This document shows, piece after piece, positions 42,970-52,858 of a stretch of 64,000 bases of DNA (position 1 is its first letter; every line of letters starts with the position of its first letter). Made by a program: the position numbers and the translations under genes. Under the pieces are notes generated by a model. The model was given only the letters and a program-made list of their open reading frames with translations, was not told the DNA's origin and ran no database searches. Origin of the DNA: Agrobacterium rosae (lineage in GTDB: Bacteria > Pseudomonadota > Alphaproteobacteria > Rhizobiales > Rhizobiaceae); the NCBI RefSeq assembly GCF_002915175.1, contig NZ_NXEJ01000007.1, positions 124,285 to 188,284 on the forward strand, written 5' to 3'.

Positions 42970-44213
42970 CAGATATCGCATGGATCGACCTTGCGTTGAC
43001 GGCCGCGCGACCACAGGCGCTGGGCGCATTGCTGCGTTATTTCCGCGATCTGGACACAGCGGAAGAAGCCTTTCAAGAGGCCTGCCTACGCGCGGTGCGG
43101 ACTTGGCCCGAGAAAGGCCCGCCCCGTGATCCTGCAGCATGGTTGATCTTTGTCGGGCGCAACAGCGGCGTGGATGCCATTCGCAAACATTCGAAATCCG
43201 TGCCTTTGCCGGAAGAGGACGTCCTATCCGATCTCTCCGATGCGGAAGCCGATATTGCAGAGCGGCTGGACAACTCCCATTACCGCGATGACATTCTGCG
43301 CCTGATGTTTGTCTGCTGCCATCCGGATTTGCCGGCAACGCAGCAGATCGCGCTTGCACTGCGCATCGTCGCTGGCCTTAGTGTCACGCAGATCGCCCGC
43401 GCGTTTCTGGTGACGGACGCCGCGATGGAGCAGCGCATTACCCGCGCCAAAGGGCGTGTCGCCAAAGCCGGTGTACCCTTCGAGAACCCGACCGCATGGG
43501 AGCGGCAGGAGCGTTTGGACAAGGTCTGCGCCATGCTCTATCTCGTTTTCAACGAAGGCTATTCGTCGGCTATCTCCAACCCGGACAGCATGACGATGTG
43601 TGAAGAGGCGATCCGCCTTGCGCGCATTCTGTTGCGCATATTTCCATCCGAAACTGAGATCATGGGGCTTCTGACCCTGATGTTGTTGCAGCATTCGCGT
43701 CGCAACACCCGGTTTTCACCGGATGGTGACATCATTCTGCTGGAAGATCAGAACCGCGACGGCTGGGACCGGCAGATCATCGATGAAGCGCTGGCGCTGC
43801 TGGACAAGGCGATGCGCCACCGCAAACCCGGCCCTTACCAGCTTCAGGCAGCCATTGCTGCTCTGCATGCGCGGGCAGCCACGGCGAAGGATACCGACTG
43901 GTTCGGCATCGACCTGTTGTATCAGGCGCTGGAGCATCTCCAGCCATCACCCGTCGTCACGCTCAACCGGGCTGTCGCCGTTTCGAAAATGGATGGACCG
44001 GAGGCGGCGCTTGCCGTGCTTCAGACGTTGGATGGAAAGCTGGACGCCTATTTCTACTATCACGGCGTTCGTGGTGGGCTATTGATGCAGGCGGGCAGGG
44101 CGGCTGAAGCCCGCGAAGCCTTCGACCGGGCCATCGCCCTTGCCAATACGCCGGCCGAAGCCGCGCATATCCGCCAGCAGCTGGACAAGCTTGCGCTGGA
44201 AAATACGAAATAA
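42966..44213 (+). CDS. ECF42-type RNA polymerase sigma factor with C-terminal extension
   Basis: At 415 residues it is twice the length of ordinary ECF sigma factors. Sigma region 2 lies at about 15-85 (DTAEEAFQEACLRAVRTWPE) and region 4 at about 120-175 (LALRIVAGLSVTQIARAFLV). The long helical C-terminus (IFPSETEIMGLLTLMLLQHS, then repeats to YFYYHGVRGGLLMQ) is the ECF42 hallmark. In ECF42 that extension, rather than an anti-sigma factor, is reported to control activity. It is coupled to the DGPF gene and followed by SRPBCC and DoxX genes. Confidence 0.93.
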   Translation: MTDIAWIDLALTAARPQALGALLRYFRDLDTAEEAFQEACLRAVRTWPEKGPPRDPAAWLIFVGRNSGVDAIRKHSKSVPLPEEDVLSDLSDAEADIAERLDNSHYRDDILRLMFVCCHPDLPATQQIALALRIVAGLSVTQIARAFLVTDAAMEQRITRAKGRVAKAGVPFENPTAWERQERLDKVCAMLYLVFNEGYSSAISNPDSMTMCEEAIRLARILLRIFPSETEIMGLLTLMLLQHSRRNTRFSPDGDIILLEDQNRDGWDRQIIDEALALLDKAMRHRKPGPYQLQAAIAALHARAATAKDTDWFGIDLLYQALEHLQPSPVVTLNRAVAVSKMDGPEAALAVLQTLDGKLDAYFYYHGVRGGLLMQAGRAAEAREAFDRAIALANTPAEAAHIRQQLDKLALENTK

Positions 44214-44302
44214 TTTTTGAGTGTGTGTCGTGTGGTTGTCTGCTCAGACGTCCTTGCAGCATCATCATAGAGATGAACCAAACCAAGCGAAAGGAAACGA
44301 CC

Positions 44303-44773
44303 ATGAACAATCATCACGGTGCCCACGATCTGGTTCTCATACGCGAATTCGATGCTCCGCGTGAAAAGCTCTACGAAGCGTGGACCGACCCCAAACTGTT
44401 GAAGCAATGGTTCTGCCCCAAGCCCTGGGGTGTGTCCCATGCCGAACTGGATCTGCGTTCCGGTGGCGCAAGCCTCATCGTCATGGCTGGGCCGAATGGC
44501 GAAGTGGTCGAAAATCGTGGCGTCTATCTGGAAGTCGTTGCCAATGAAAAACTCGTCTTCACCGATGCTTATACCAGTGCTTGGGTGCCTGCCGAAAAAC
44601 CGTTCATGACCGGCATCGTTCTGTTCGAAGATATGGGCGATGGCCGCACGAAATATACCGCGATTGCGCGGCACTGGACGGCAGAAGACAAAACGGCCCA
44701 TGAGGCGATGGGCTTCCATGAAGGTTGGGGAATGGCCGCTGACCAACTGGCTACCCTCGTTGCAACGCTCTGA
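44303..44773 (+). CDS. SRPBCC (AHSA1-like) domain protein
   Basis: A 156-residue protein with an AHSA1-type SRPBCC fold: LIREFDAPREKLYEAWTDPK at residues ~12-31, LKQWFCPKPW after it, and a C-terminal helix HEGWGMAADQLATLVA. These proteins bind hydrophobic ligands in a deep pocket. The ATG at 44303 follows AAAGGAAA; the ATG at 44273 is an alternative. It belongs to the ECF42 unit (89-base gap), often seen with such proteins. Confidence 0.88.
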   Translation: MNNHHGAHDLVLIREFDAPREKLYEAWTDPKLLKQWFCPKPWGVSHAELDLRSGGASLIVMAGPNGEVVENRGVYLEVVANEKLVFTDAYTSAWVPAEKPFMTGIVLFEDMGDGRTKYTAIARHWTAEDKTAHEAMGFHEGWGMAADQLATLVATL

Positions 44774-44797
44774 CGCGAAAAGGGGAGGAATCACCTG

Positions 44798-45217
44798 ATG
44801 CCTGACGTTGCTGTTCCAATGCCTCTGCCGCGCTGGCAGAGGCTGACAGGGTCCGTGATGAGCGGTCTTATCGTGGCTTTTCTGATTTTTGACGGTGCCA
44901 TCAAACTCGCGCCCATTGCGCCCGTGACGGAAACGATGGTTGCGCTTGGATATTCGGTTGACCCGTCGCTGGCGCGTGGCCTTGGCGTCATGACGCTCGC
45001 TATCGCGCTTCTTTATGCCATTCCCCGTACATCCTTGCTCGGCGCAATTTTGATGACGGGGCTGCTGGGCGGTGCAATCGCAACCCATCTGCGTGTCGGA
45101 AGTCCGCTGTTCACCCACATGTTCTTCGGTGTCTATCTCGGGCTGCTGGCATGGGGTGGGCTCTATCTGCGGTCTGAAGCGCTGAGACGTCTCATTCCAT
45201 TGCGTGGTAAACACTAG
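44798..45217 (+). CDS. DoxX-like membrane protein
   Basis: A 139-residue protein with four hydrophobic segments and the DoxX-like N-terminal pattern (VMSGLIVAFLIFDGAIKLAP). It lies 24 bases after the SRPBCC gene behind AGGGGAGGAA, so it is probably the last gene of the ECF42 unit. The family is associated with thiol redox or oxidative stress in some bacteria; no catalytic motif is visible here. Confidence 0.85.
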   Translation: MPDVAVPMPLPRWQRLTGSVMSGLIVAFLIFDGAIKLAPIAPVTETMVALGYSVDPSLARGLGVMTLAIALLYAIPRTSLLGAILMTGLLGGAIATHLRVGSPLFTHMFFGVYLGLLAWGGLYLRSEALRRLIPLRGKH

Positions 45218-45288
45218 GCTGTAAATGAGGGTGTGCTGGTCGAATCACGCTTCCGGTGCTTTATTTGCGGTAGTTGTGGGGACGTTGT

Positions 45289-45798
45289 TTGATCAGTATT
45301 CGCCCGGCGAGAGAAGGAGACGCAGCGGTGCTGGCGGCCATCGGTTTGCGGGCGTGGGCAAACGCGACATCGGCTCTGGGGGTGACGGAAGAGTTGCGCG
45401 AAAATGCGCGGGCCGCATTTGAGAATTTCACGCATTCGTCGAGGCTCGCCATCACTGTGGCTGAGGTGGATGGCGCAATCGCTGGCTGGGCCGCGCGCGA
45501 ACATTTCGATGAGACCATTACGGATTTCTGGATCGATCGGGTCTATAAGCGCCAAGGCGTCGGTACTGCGCTTTTAAGCGAGATCGAGCGGCAGATCGTG
45601 GACCGCGGTTTTCCGGTCGGTATGCTGGAAAGCCATGCCCAGAACCATCAGGCGGTCTCGTTTTTTCGCAAACATGGATACGCCGTCAGTTGGTTTTCCA
45701 TGAAATATTCTGCAAAGCTGGACCGCGACGTGCAATCCATGGGTCTTCAAAAGCAGCTGGTGACGATGGAAACAGGTGGCTATGGCTTCGGTTTTTGA
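45289..45798 (+). CDS. GNAT family N-acetyltransferase
   Basis: A 169-residue acetyltransferase with the CoA motif near residue 85-105 (WIDRVYKRQGVGTALLSEIE) and motif B (NHQAVSFFRKHGY). The likely start is TTG 45289 giving MISIRPAREGD, with GGGGA upstream; TTG 45274 is possible. Substrate unknown. Its last 19 bases overlap the convergent DUF1294 gene. Confidence 0.82.
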   Translation: MISIRPAREGDAAVLAAIGLRAWANATSALGVTEELRENARAAFENFTHSSRLAITVAEVDGAIAGWAAREHFDETITDFWIDRVYKRQGVGTALLSEIERQIVDRGFPVGMLESHAQNHQAVSFFRKHGYAVSWFSMKYSAKLDRDVQSMGLQKQLVTMETGGYGFGF

Positions 45799-46112
45799 GC
45801 CATTGTTTCCAGGAACGTAAGCGTCGTTCGTGGCCATTGCGGCATGATGATGAGGGAGAGACCAATCCCGATGTGTAGGACGATGATGAAGAGCAAATAA
45901 CTGCGGAAGGGCTCTTTTCGCGTTTTGTGGCGCAGCAAACGTTGCGCGAGCACGGCACCTGCGCTGCCGCCCAGAAAGGCCAGCCAAAGCAACGTACTTT
46001 CGCTGACACGCCATTCGCCATTCCTGGCCGCCTCCTTATCCCACCAGTAGATGAGGAAAACGAGAAGGTTGAAGGCAAGATATGTGGCGAAGGCCAGAGC
46101 AAGTGTAATCAT
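45780..46112 (-). CDS. DUF1294 membrane protein
   Basis: A 110-residue inner-membrane protein with three to four hydrophobic segments. DUF1294 motifs are visible: FLIYWWDKEAARNGEWRVSE near residue 19-38, FLGGSAGAVLAQRLLRHKTRK near 47-67. The function of the family is unknown. It is convergent with the GNAT gene and divergent from gatB. Confidence 0.85.
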   Translation of the reverse strand: MITLALAFATYLAFNLLVFLIYWWDKEAARNGEWRVSESTLLWLAFLGGSAGAVLAQRLLRHKTRKEPFRSYLLFIIVLHIGIGLSLIIMPQWPRTTLTFLETMAQKPKP

Positions 46113-46261
46113 GATTCCATTAAAATTCAGAATTGTAAAAAAACATTCTCAGGCTCGCCAAAAATTTTGGTCTTCATGCCTTTGACGCGACAAGCCTTGC
46201 GCCACGGTGCCAATTGTTCTACCTCACCATAGACAGAAATTCCGTATATTAAGAGCTTGAT

Positions 46262-47764
46262 ATGACCCTTGTAGACGTGCGCACACCAGACCCGAAACGC
46301 TTCATTCCCGGCGCGACCGGCGATTGGGAAATCGTCATCGGCATGGAGGTTCACGCCCAGGTTCTCTCCAATTCCAAGCTGTTTTCCGGTGCTTCCACCA
46401 CCTTCGGCAATGCCCCGAACTCCAACGTTTCGCTGGTGGATGCTGCCATGCCTGGCATGCTGCCCGTGATCAACGAGGAATGCGTGGCACAGGCCGTGCG
46501 CACCGGTTTGGGCCTGAAGGCGCAGATCAACAAGCGCTCCATCTTTGACCGCAAGAACTACTTCTACCCTGATCTGCCGCAGGGCTACCAGATTTCGCAG
46601 TTCAAGGACCCGATTGTTGGTGAAGGCCAGATCGTCATTTCGCTGGGGCCGGACCGTCAGGGCAATTTCGAGGATATCGAAATCGGCATCGAGCGTCTGC
46701 ATTTGGAACAGGATGCCGGCAAGTCGATGCACGACCAGCACCCGACCATGTCCTATGTCGACCTGAACCGTTCCGGTGTGGCGCTGATGGAAATTGTGTC
46801 AAAGCCGGACATGCGCTCTTCCGACGAAGCCAAGGCTTACATGACCAAGCTTCGCTCCATCGTGCGCTATCTCGGCACCTGCGACGGAAACATGGACGAA
46901 GGTTCGATGCGCGCCGACGTCAACGTCTCCGTGCGCAAGCCAGGCGAGGCTTTCGGCACGCGTTGCGAAATCAAGAACGTCAACTCTATCCGCTTCATCG
47001 GTCAGGCCATCGAATACGAAGCCCGGCGCCAGATTGCCATTCTGGAAGATGGTGGCACCATCGATCAAGAAACCCGCCTGTTCGATCCCGGCAAGGGCGA
47101 GACGCGGTCCATGCGCTCCAAGGAAGACGCGCATGACTATCGCTACTTCCCGGACCCGGATCTGCTGCCTCTGGAATTCGACGATGCCTTCATCGAACGG
47201 ATGAGCAAGGATTTGCCGGAACTGCCTGACGACAAAAAGGCACGATTCGTCAGCGAACTCGGCCTGTCCGTCTATGATGCATCGATCCTCGTGTCGGAAA
47301 AGGCGATTGCCGATTATTACGAACTGGTCGCCAACGGCCGCGATGGCAAGATTGCCGCCAACTGGGTCATCAACGATTTGCTCGGCGCGCTGAACAAAGC
47401 CAGTAAGGGTATCGAAGAGACACCCGTTTCCGCTGACCAGCTCGGCGGCATCATCGACCTTATCAAGGCCAACACCATCTCGGGCAAAATCGCCAAGGAC
47501 CTTTTCGAAATCGTCTGGAACGAGGGCGGCAACCCGGCTGAGATTGTCGAAAGCCGCGGCATGAAGCAGGTCACGGATACGGGTGCCATCGAAAAGGCCG
47601 TGGACGAGATTATCGCTGCCAACCCGGATCAGGTCGATAAGGTCAAGGCAAAGCCGACACTCGCCGGCTGGTTCGTCGGTCAGGTCATGAAAGCCACGGG
47701 TGGCAAGGCCAACCCGCAGGCGGTGCAGGAACTGGTCAAGGCGAAGCTTGGTCTTGAGGAGTAA
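46262..47764 (+). CDS. gatB: Asp-tRNA(Asn)/Glu-tRNA(Gln) amidotransferase subunit B
   Basis: GatB, with GatA and GatC, converts mischarged Glu-tRNA(Gln) or Asp-tRNA(Asn). The 500-residue length is typical. It has [20 protein letters not shown] near the start, [14 protein letters not shown], the signature [17 protein letters not shown] near 165, [16 protein letters not shown], and the C-terminal YqeY-like helical domain ([17 protein letters not shown]). gatA and gatC are not in the window. A terminator follows. Confidence 0.97.
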   Translation: MTLVDVRTPDPKRFIPGATGDWEIVIGMEVHAQVLSNSKLFSGASTTFGNAPNSNVSLVDAAMPGMLPVINEECVAQAVRTGLGLKAQINKRSIFDRKNYFYPDLPQGYQISQFKDPIVGEGQIVISLGPDRQGNFEDIEIGIERLHLEQDAGKSMHDQHPTMSYVDLNRSGVALMEIVSKPDMRSSDEAKAYMTKLRSIVRYLGTCDGNMDEGSMRADVNVSVRKPGEAFGTRCEIKNVNSIRFIGQAIEYEARRQIAILEDGGTIDQETRLFDPGKGETRSMRSKEDAHDYRYFPDPDLLPLEFDDAFIERMSKDLPELPDDKKARFVSELGLSVYDASILVSEKAIADYYELVANGRDGKIAANWVINDLLGALNKASKGIEETPVSADQLGGIIDLIKANTISGKIAKDLFEIVWNEGGNPAEIVESRGMKQVTDTGAIEKAVDEIIAANPDQVDKVKAKPTLAGWFVGQVMKATGGKANPQAVQELVKAKLGLEE

Positions 47765-47785
47765 GCGCTCCTATCGGTGACGTCG

Positions 47786-47809
47786 AAGCCGGGATTGCTC
47801 CCGGCTTTT
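47786..47809 (+). terminator. Rho-independent terminator after gatB
   Basis: AAGCCGGG pairs with CCCGGCTTTT around a short loop, 21 bases after the stop. Confidence 0.85.
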
Positions 47810-47834
47810 CTATTTCAAGACTAAGGGGGGAATC

Positions 47835-48332
47835 GTGTTCTTCATTCGCACCGCCAGTGAGCGTGATATCGAGCCGGTGAGGGCGTTGTTGGCCCGGACT
47901 TGGCATGCCACCTATGATTCGATCTATGGTGCGCAGCGGGTCAGTCAGTTGATTACCGAGTGGCATTCTCCCTCGGCCATGAAAGAGCGCGTCCAGAAAA
48001 AGGGTGGCGAGTTTCTGGTGGCTGACGATGGCAAACGCATCGGTGGCATGGGCTATGCGGCGATGTCAGCCAAGATGCCGAAGACGGCTTTGCTTCACCA
48101 GCTTTACATCGACCCGCATTTTCAGCGACAGGGCGTTGGGCGCGATATTTTTGCTGAGCTCGAAACGTGCTTTCCCGACGCTGATATCATGCGCCTTGAG
48201 GTCGAGCCTAAAAACACTGTCGCCGTCGCTTTTTACGAAGGTCTGGGCTTTACCGAGGTTGGGCATGTCGAGCGCATGGCAGGCGTTGAAGGTCTTCCGG
48301 GTATCGCGATGGAAAAGACGTTGGCCCGATGA
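47835..48332 (+). CDS. GNAT family N-acetyltransferase
   Basis: A 165-residue GNAT protein. Motif A is LHQLYIDPHFQRQGVGRDIF at about residues 91-110, followed by NTVAVAFYEGLGFTEVGHVE. The GTG start has GGGGGG just upstream. Its stop overlaps the next acetyltransferase gene by four bases (ATGA), so the two are translationally coupled. Substrate unknown. Confidence 0.85.
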   Translation: MFFIRTASERDIEPVRALLARTWHATYDSIYGAQRVSQLITEWHSPSAMKERVQKKGGEFLVADDGKRIGGMGYAAMSAKMPKTALLHQLYIDPHFQRQGVGRDIFAELETCFPDADIMRLEVEPKNTVAVAFYEGLGFTEVGHVERMAGVEGLPGIAMEKTLAR

Positions 48333-48802
48333 GCGCGACACTCGAAAACCTGGTTATTCGATGCGCCCGGGAGGGTGATCTGCCTGCGCTCGCAGCAATG
48401 TTCGCCGCGGACGAGCTCGGTGGTCACGGCGATACGACCGACGTTTCGGCACTGCCGGATTACCTCTCTGCATTTCGCGCCATCGAACAATCATCCAACG
48501 AGACGCTCTATGTCGCGGAGCTGGATGGTGAGGTCGTCGGGACTTTTCAAACGGTGATTCTCACCAAGCTCGTAGGTCGTGGCGCAACCTCGATGAAGAT
48601 AGAGGCGGTGCAAACCCGCAACGATATGCGCGGTCGCGGCATTGGTGCGATCATGATCCGTTATTGCATCGATGATGCTCAAAAACGCGGTGTCAAAAAC
48701 ATCCAGTTGATATCGAACATGATGCGGGTCGATGCGCACCGGTTTTACGACCGTCTCGGCTTCGAGAAGCGCCATTTCGGTTTCAGCATGGCACTGAAAT
48801 AG
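48329..48802 (+). CDS. GNAT family N-acetyltransferase
   Basis: A 157-residue GNAT protein coupled to the preceding one. Motif A is QTRNDMRGRGIGAIMIRYCI near residue 92-111, and the C-terminus ends MRVDAHRFYDRLGFEKRHFG. The two neighbours are only distantly similar, so they are more likely partners or an old duplication than a recent one. Substrate unknown. Confidence 0.87.
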   Translation: MSATLENLVIRCAREGDLPALAAMFAADELGGHGDTTDVSALPDYLSAFRAIEQSSNETLYVAELDGEVVGTFQTVILTKLVGRGATSMKIEAVQTRNDMRGRGIGAIMIRYCIDDAQKRGVKNIQLISNMMRVDAHRFYDRLGFEKRHFGFSMALK

Positions 48803-48913
48803 CAGCTGGTGGCAGGGGAAATACTGGACAATTGACGCATGGAGCGGCATAAGCTTGTGCTGTGCTGCGCAATCCAAATCGCCGCAGTGCATTCAAGCCC
48901 CGAGGAATGGATA

Positions 48914-49312
48914 ATGAAGACTCTCCTGACGCAAATCTTCACCTGGTGGAACGGCCAGACGATCGGAACGCGCTTTCACACATGGCGTTTTGGAAAGAAG
49001 GTTGGACAGGACGAGTTGGGTAACACCTATTATGAAGGTGGCACCACATCCTGGGGCATGCCGCGTCGTTGGGTCACCTATAATGGTTACGCGGACGCAT
49101 CAGCGATCACACCTGGCTGGCATGGCTGGATGCACTATCGCACCGACGTTCCGCCAAGCCAGGAAAGCTACGCGGCGCGCGAATGGGAAAAGCCGCATTT
49201 GCCAAACATGACCGGTTCTTCCAAGGCTTACCGTCCGCAGGGCTCGCTCGCTGTTCCCGGTGAACGCCCACGCGTGACCGGTGACTACGACGCCTGGACA
49301 CCCGGCAACTGA
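48914..49312 (+). CDS. NDUFA12 family (B17.2-like) complex I subunit
   Basis: A 132-residue homologue of the mitochondrial complex I accessory subunit NDUFA12, found in alphaproteobacteria. Family hallmarks are FTWWNGQTIGTRFHTWRFGK at about residues 8-27, VGQDELGNTYYE, RRWVTYNGYADAS and PPGWHGWMHY-like TPGWHGWMHYRTDVPPSQES. It likely binds the peripheral arm of NADH:ubiquinone oxidoreductase. ATG 48914 follows GAGGAA. The nuo operon is elsewhere. Confidence 0.93.
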   Translation: MKTLLTQIFTWWNGQTIGTRFHTWRFGKKVGQDELGNTYYEGGTTSWGMPRRWVTYNGYADASAITPGWHGWMHYRTDVPPSQESYAAREWEKPHLPNMTGSSKAYRPQGSLAVPGERPRVTGDYDAWTPGN

Positions 49313-49440
49313 TTGCGTTTGGGTGGCGCGTGCATGGCCTTTCTATGTGCCGGCACACCACCCGTTTTCGCCACATTCCGCCTGTAGGCGTTTAACCCTC
49401 GCTGAGTTGGCGCGGGAAATCTTTCTGGAGACGGTTCGAT

Positions 49441-49884
49441 ATGGGAAAATTCACGCGAGAGACTTCTTTGCGTGCACTGGCTGTGGCTTTTGTTGCGCTT
49501 TTGCCCATGACCGGCTTCGTCTCCTCCGCCTCTGCCGCCCGCATCGAGAACCGCGTAGCGGTCTTTTCTGGCATCGACAAGATCACAGGCCGCATTACCT
49601 CCTTTGACGTGTACCTGAACGAGACGGTTCAATTCGGCGCGCTTCAGGTGACCCCGAAGGTCTGCTATTCCCGCGATGACACCGAAGCGCAAAAGATCGA
49701 CGCCTTCATCGAAGTCGATGAAATTACGCTTGACCGTAAGATCAAGCGCATCTTCACCGGCTGGATGTTTGCCGATAGCCCCGGCCTAAACGCCGTCGAG
49801 CACCCGATCTACGACGTGTGGCTAACCGGCTGCAAGCAGGAATCGGACGTGCCTGCTCCGTCTTCTGCGGCAAAGACGAACTAG
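49441..49884 (+). CDS. DUF2155 secreted protein
   Basis: A 147-residue protein with a signal peptide (cleavage near residue 32, SSASA|AR). The DUF2155 core reads VFSGIDKITGRITSFDVYLN, then FGALQVTPKVCYSR, FTGWMFADSPGLNAVEHPIYD and VWLTGCK. Two cysteines are likely disulfide-linked in the periplasm. The role of this alphaproteobacterial family is not known; it commonly neighbours NDUFA12 and aat-acc genes, as here. Confidence 0.92.
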   Translation: MGKFTRETSLRALAVAFVALLPMTGFVSSASAARIENRVAVFSGIDKITGRITSFDVYLNETVQFGALQVTPKVCYSRDDTEAQKIDAFIEVDEITLDRKIKRIFTGWMFADSPGLNAVEHPIYDVWLTGCKQESDVPAPSSAAKTN

Positions 49885-49903
49885 TCCTAATCACCTTGAT
49901 ATT

Positions 49904-50290
49904 CTAATCGCTGCCATTTTCACCGGCGACTTTGGGTTGGATGGAAAGTGGTAGTATAAGCCACTCACCAGCGATAGCTGCGGGCGGGACAGGAAAGTTT
50001 GTCTCTTCAATCAGGTGATAAACAGCGACTTTTGATTCAGGTCTTGCTTTGGTATTTTCCGTGAATGAAATCGACTGCGCTTTGCCCTTCCCGTCGATCC
50101 GAAACCGAACGTAGAGCATCTGCAACTCACCGGTCGCCAACTCTTTTAATTCCGGTTTGTTTATTATTGGGACTAGTTCACTGGCGAGTTGCCTTTTCCA
50201 AGAAATAACATCTTGATCTTGGGCCGACGGTGCAGCAATGGCTGCAACGGTCGTAAAAACAGTCATGAAAATGAATGCGAGTAGCGGCAT
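49904..50290 (-). CDS. Secreted protein with TonB C-terminal-like sequence
   Basis: A 128-residue protein with a signal peptide (to about IAA|PS, residue 20). The core LQMLYVRFRIDGKGKAQSIS and the FPVPPAAIAGEWLILPLSIQ end resemble the TonB C-terminal/energy-transducer fold, without membrane anchor or proline-rich spanning region. It is richer in A and T than its neighbours and lies convergent to DUF2155, suggesting a gene gained in this lineage. No function assigned. Confidence 0.7.
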   Translation of the reverse strand: MPLLAFIFMTVFTTVAAIAAPSAQDQDVISWKRQLASELVPIINKPELKELATGELQMLYVRFRIDGKGKAQSISFTENTKARPESKVAVYHLIEETNFPVPPAAIAGEWLILPLSIQPKVAGENGSD

Positions 50291-50364
50291 GACAACCCTG
50301 TTTAGACATTCGCCTGAAAATTAGGTCAGGGCTTTGCGTAGGGCAAGTTGCGAACTATCGCCCG

Positions 50365-50994
50365 TCATCGATTTTGATTCCCATCGAAATCCAGATGTTC
50401 CGAGCGCATTGCCGCATCCAATATCTTCGCATACTCAACCTTCGGCACATCGATTGCACCGAATGTCTTGAGATGTTCGGTGGTAAATTGCGTGTCCAGC
50501 AGGGTGAAGCCCTTTTCACGCAGATGCTCGACCAGATGGACGAGGCAGATCTTCGAGGCGTTGGTGCGTCGAGAAAACATGCTTTCGCCAAAGAAGGCAG
50601 AGCCCAGCGAGACGCCGTAGAGACCACCGACGAGTTCGTCGCCTTCCCAGGCTTCGACACTGTGAGCGTGGCCGATCTCGTGGAGTTCGACATAGAGCTT
50701 TCGGATCGTCTTATTGATCCAGGTGCTGGGACGATCCGGTGCTTCTGCTGCGCATCCAGCCATGACACCATCGAAATCCGTATCAAAGCGGATGTCGAAT
50801 TGGCGTTTGCGGATGGCCTTGGCCAGACTTTTGGAAACGTGAAAATCATCAAGCGGGATTATGCCCCGCATTTCGGGCTCGACCCAGAAAAGCTCCGGAT
50901 CATCGGCCGAATCGGCCATGGGAAACAGGCCGATGGAGTAGGCGCGCAGCAGAATATCGACGTCGATGTCGCTATCTCTGCCGCGCCGTCCCAT
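50365..50994 (-). CDS. aat: Leucyl/phenylalanyl-tRNA--protein transferase
   Basis: Aat attaches Leu or Phe to N-terminal Lys/Arg residues and so marks proteins for ClpS/ClpAP degradation. The 209 residues show [80 protein letters not shown] and [19 protein letters not shown]. It starts three bases after the accC stop, so it is likely cotranscribed with accBC. Confidence 0.95.
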   Translation of the reverse strand: MGRRGRDSDIDVDILLRAYSIGLFPMADSADDPELFWVEPEMRGIIPLDDFHVSKSLAKAIRKRQFDIRFDTDFDGVMAGCAAEAPDRPSTWINKTIRKLYVELHEIGHAHSVEAWEGDELVGGLYGVSLGSAFFGESMFSRRTNASKICLVHLVEHLREKGFTLLDTQFTTEHLKTFGAIDVPKVEYAKILDAAMRSEHLDFDGNQNR

Positions 50995-50997
50995 CTC

Positions 50998-52341
50998 TTA
51001 CTTCGCGTCGCCGGCCAGATATTTTTCCAGCCAGTGGATGTCGTAGTCGCCCTTCAGAATGTCTTCGTTTTGCAGAAGATCCTGAAACAGCGGCAGGGTG
51101 GTCTTGATACCGTCCACGACGAACTCGTCGAGCGCGCGGCGAAGGCGGCGAATGCATTCGTCGCGATTGCGACCATGCACGATCAACTTGCCAATCATGC
51201 TGTCGTAATAAGGCGGGATCTTGTAGCCCTGATACGCACCGGAATCGACGCGAACGCCAAGACCGCCGGGTGTGTGGAAGTAGGTCAGCGTACCTGGAGA
51301 CGGCACGAAGGTACGCGGGTCTTCGGCGTTGATACGGCATTCGATGGCGTGGCCATTGAACTTCACCTCATCCTGCGTAACCGAAAGGCCCTGGCCGGAA
51401 GCAACGCGAATCTGCTCCTGCACGAGGTCCATGCCGGTGATGGCTTCCGTGACCGGATGTTCCACCTGAAGACGGGTGTTCATTTCAATGAAATAGAACT
51501 CGCCGTTCTCGTAAAGGAACTCGATGGTGCCGGCACCGCGATATTTCAGCTTGCGCATGGCATCGGCGCAGATTTCGCCGATCTTCATGCGCTGCTCGAA
51601 GGTCAGCGCTGGCGAGTTGGCTTCTTCCAGAACCTTCTGGTGGCGGCGCTGCAAGGAGCAGTCGCGTTCACCCAGATGGATGGCCTTGCCTTCACCATCA
51701 CCAAACACCTGCACTTCGATGTGGCGTGGCTTGCCGAGGTATTTTTCCATGTAGACGGCGTCGTTACCAAAAGCGGCGAGCGCTTCGGAACGGGCCGTGG
51801 AAACGGCTTCTTCAACTTCCGACTCGTCTTTCGCGACCTTCATGCCACGTCCACCGCCACCAGCGGTCGCCTTGATGAGAACCGGGAAGCCGATCTTGCG
51901 GGCGATTTCCAGCGCGTTTTCAGGCTTTACTTCGCCATCCGAGCCGGGAACGACGGGAATGCCGAGTTCCTGCGCGGTCTGCTTGGCGGTGATCTTGTCA
52001 CCCATGATGCGGATGTGATCTGCGGTCGGTCCGATGAAGGTGATGCCGTGTGCGTCGAGAATATCCGCGAACTTGGCATTTTCAGACAGGAAGCCGTAGC
52101 CAGGGTGAACGGCATCCGCACCGGTGATTTCGCAGGCCGCAACGATCTGGTGGATGTTGAGATAGCTGTCACGCGAAGGCGGCGGGCCGATGCAGACGCT
52201 TTCGTCGGCAAGGCGCACGTGCATGGCATCTGCGTCCGCCGTGGAATGCACGGCAACCGTTGGGATGCCCAGTTCCTTGGCGGCGCGCAGCACGCGAAGG
52301 GCGATTTCGCCGCGATTGGCGATGAGGATTTTGGATACCAT
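50998..52341 (-). CDS. accC: Acetyl-CoA carboxylase, biotin carboxylase subunit
   Basis: AccC carboxylates the biotin on AccB with ATP and bicarbonate, the first half of malonyl-CoA synthesis. The 447 residues carry [20 protein letters not shown] at the start, [16 protein letters not shown], the ATP-grasp loop [51 protein letters not shown] and [20 protein letters not shown]. It follows accB by 11 bases. Confidence 0.97.
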   Translation of the reverse strand: MVSKILIANRGEIALRVLRAAKELGIPTVAVHSTADADAMHVRLADESVCIGPPPSRDSYLNIHQIVAACEITGADAVHPGYGFLSENAKFADILDAHGITFIGPTADHIRIMGDKITAKQTAQELGIPVVPGSDGEVKPENALEIARKIGFPVLIKATAGGGGRGMKVAKDESEVEEAVSTARSEALAAFGNDAVYMEKYLGKPRHIEVQVFGDGEGKAIHLGERDCSLQRRHQKVLEEANSPALTFEQRMKIGEICADAMRKLKYRGAGTIEFLYENGEFYFIEMNTRLQVEHPVTEAITGMDLVQEQIRVASGQGLSVTQDEVKFNGHAIECRINAEDPRTFVPSPGTLTYFHTPGGLGVRVDSGAYQGYKIPPYYDSMIGKLIVHGRNRDECIRRLRRALDEFVVDGIKTTLPLFQDLLQNEDILKGDYDIHWLEKYLAGDAK

Positions 52342-52352
52342 GTAATTCGCCC

Positions 52353-52832
52353 TTATTCGATGACCACGAGGGCTTCACCATACTCTACGGGCTGCGAGTC
52401 GTTGACGATGATTTCCGTAACCTTGCCGGATTTTGGTGCCGGGATCTGGTTCATGGTTTTCATGGCTTCAACGATCAGAAGCGTCTGGCCTTCCTTGACG
52501 GTTGCGCCGACTTCAACGAAAGGACGCGCGCCGGGAGCGGACGACAGGTAGACGGTACCGACCATTGGCGAAGTCACGGTGTTGGCCGGGTTGCGGGCAG
52601 GGGCCGCAGGTGCTGCCGTACCGGGTGCGACAGCCGGGGCCGCGGCGGCTGCAGGAGCAGGGGCGTATTGTGGGGCGGGAGCCGTTGCGTAAACCGGCGC
52701 AGGTGCTGCACGAGAAACGCGAATACGCAGATCGTCCTGCTCGACTTCGATCTCGGAAAGGTCGGTGTCGTTGAGAATGTTCGCGAGGTCGCGGATCAGT
52801 TCCTTGTCGATACCGTGTTTCTTTTCAGACAT
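52353..52832 (-). CDS. accB: Biotin carboxyl carrier protein of acetyl-CoA carboxylase
   Basis: A 159-residue BCCP. The N-terminal helical region ([20 protein letters not shown]) is followed by an alanine/proline-rich linker at about 45-85 and the biotinyl domain with the target lysine in [18 protein letters not shown]. It carries CO2 to the transcarboxylase in fatty acid synthesis. It lies between aroQ (26-base gap) and accC (11-base gap). Confidence 0.96.
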   Translation of the reverse strand: MSEKKHGIDKELIRDLANILNDTDLSEIEVEQDDLRIRVSRAAPAPVYATAPAPQYAPAPAAAAAPAVAPGTAAPAAPARNPANTVTSPMVGTVYLSSAPGARPFVEVGATVKEGQTLLIVEAMKTMNQIPAPKSGKVTEIIVNDSQPVEYGEALVVIE

Positions 52833-52858
52833 GACAAACCCTATTCTGATTGTTTCTT

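Noticed and set aside
50374-52551. 725-codon plus-strand frame over aat, accC and accB
   Set aside because: It is antisense to three certain genes and low in protein-like features.
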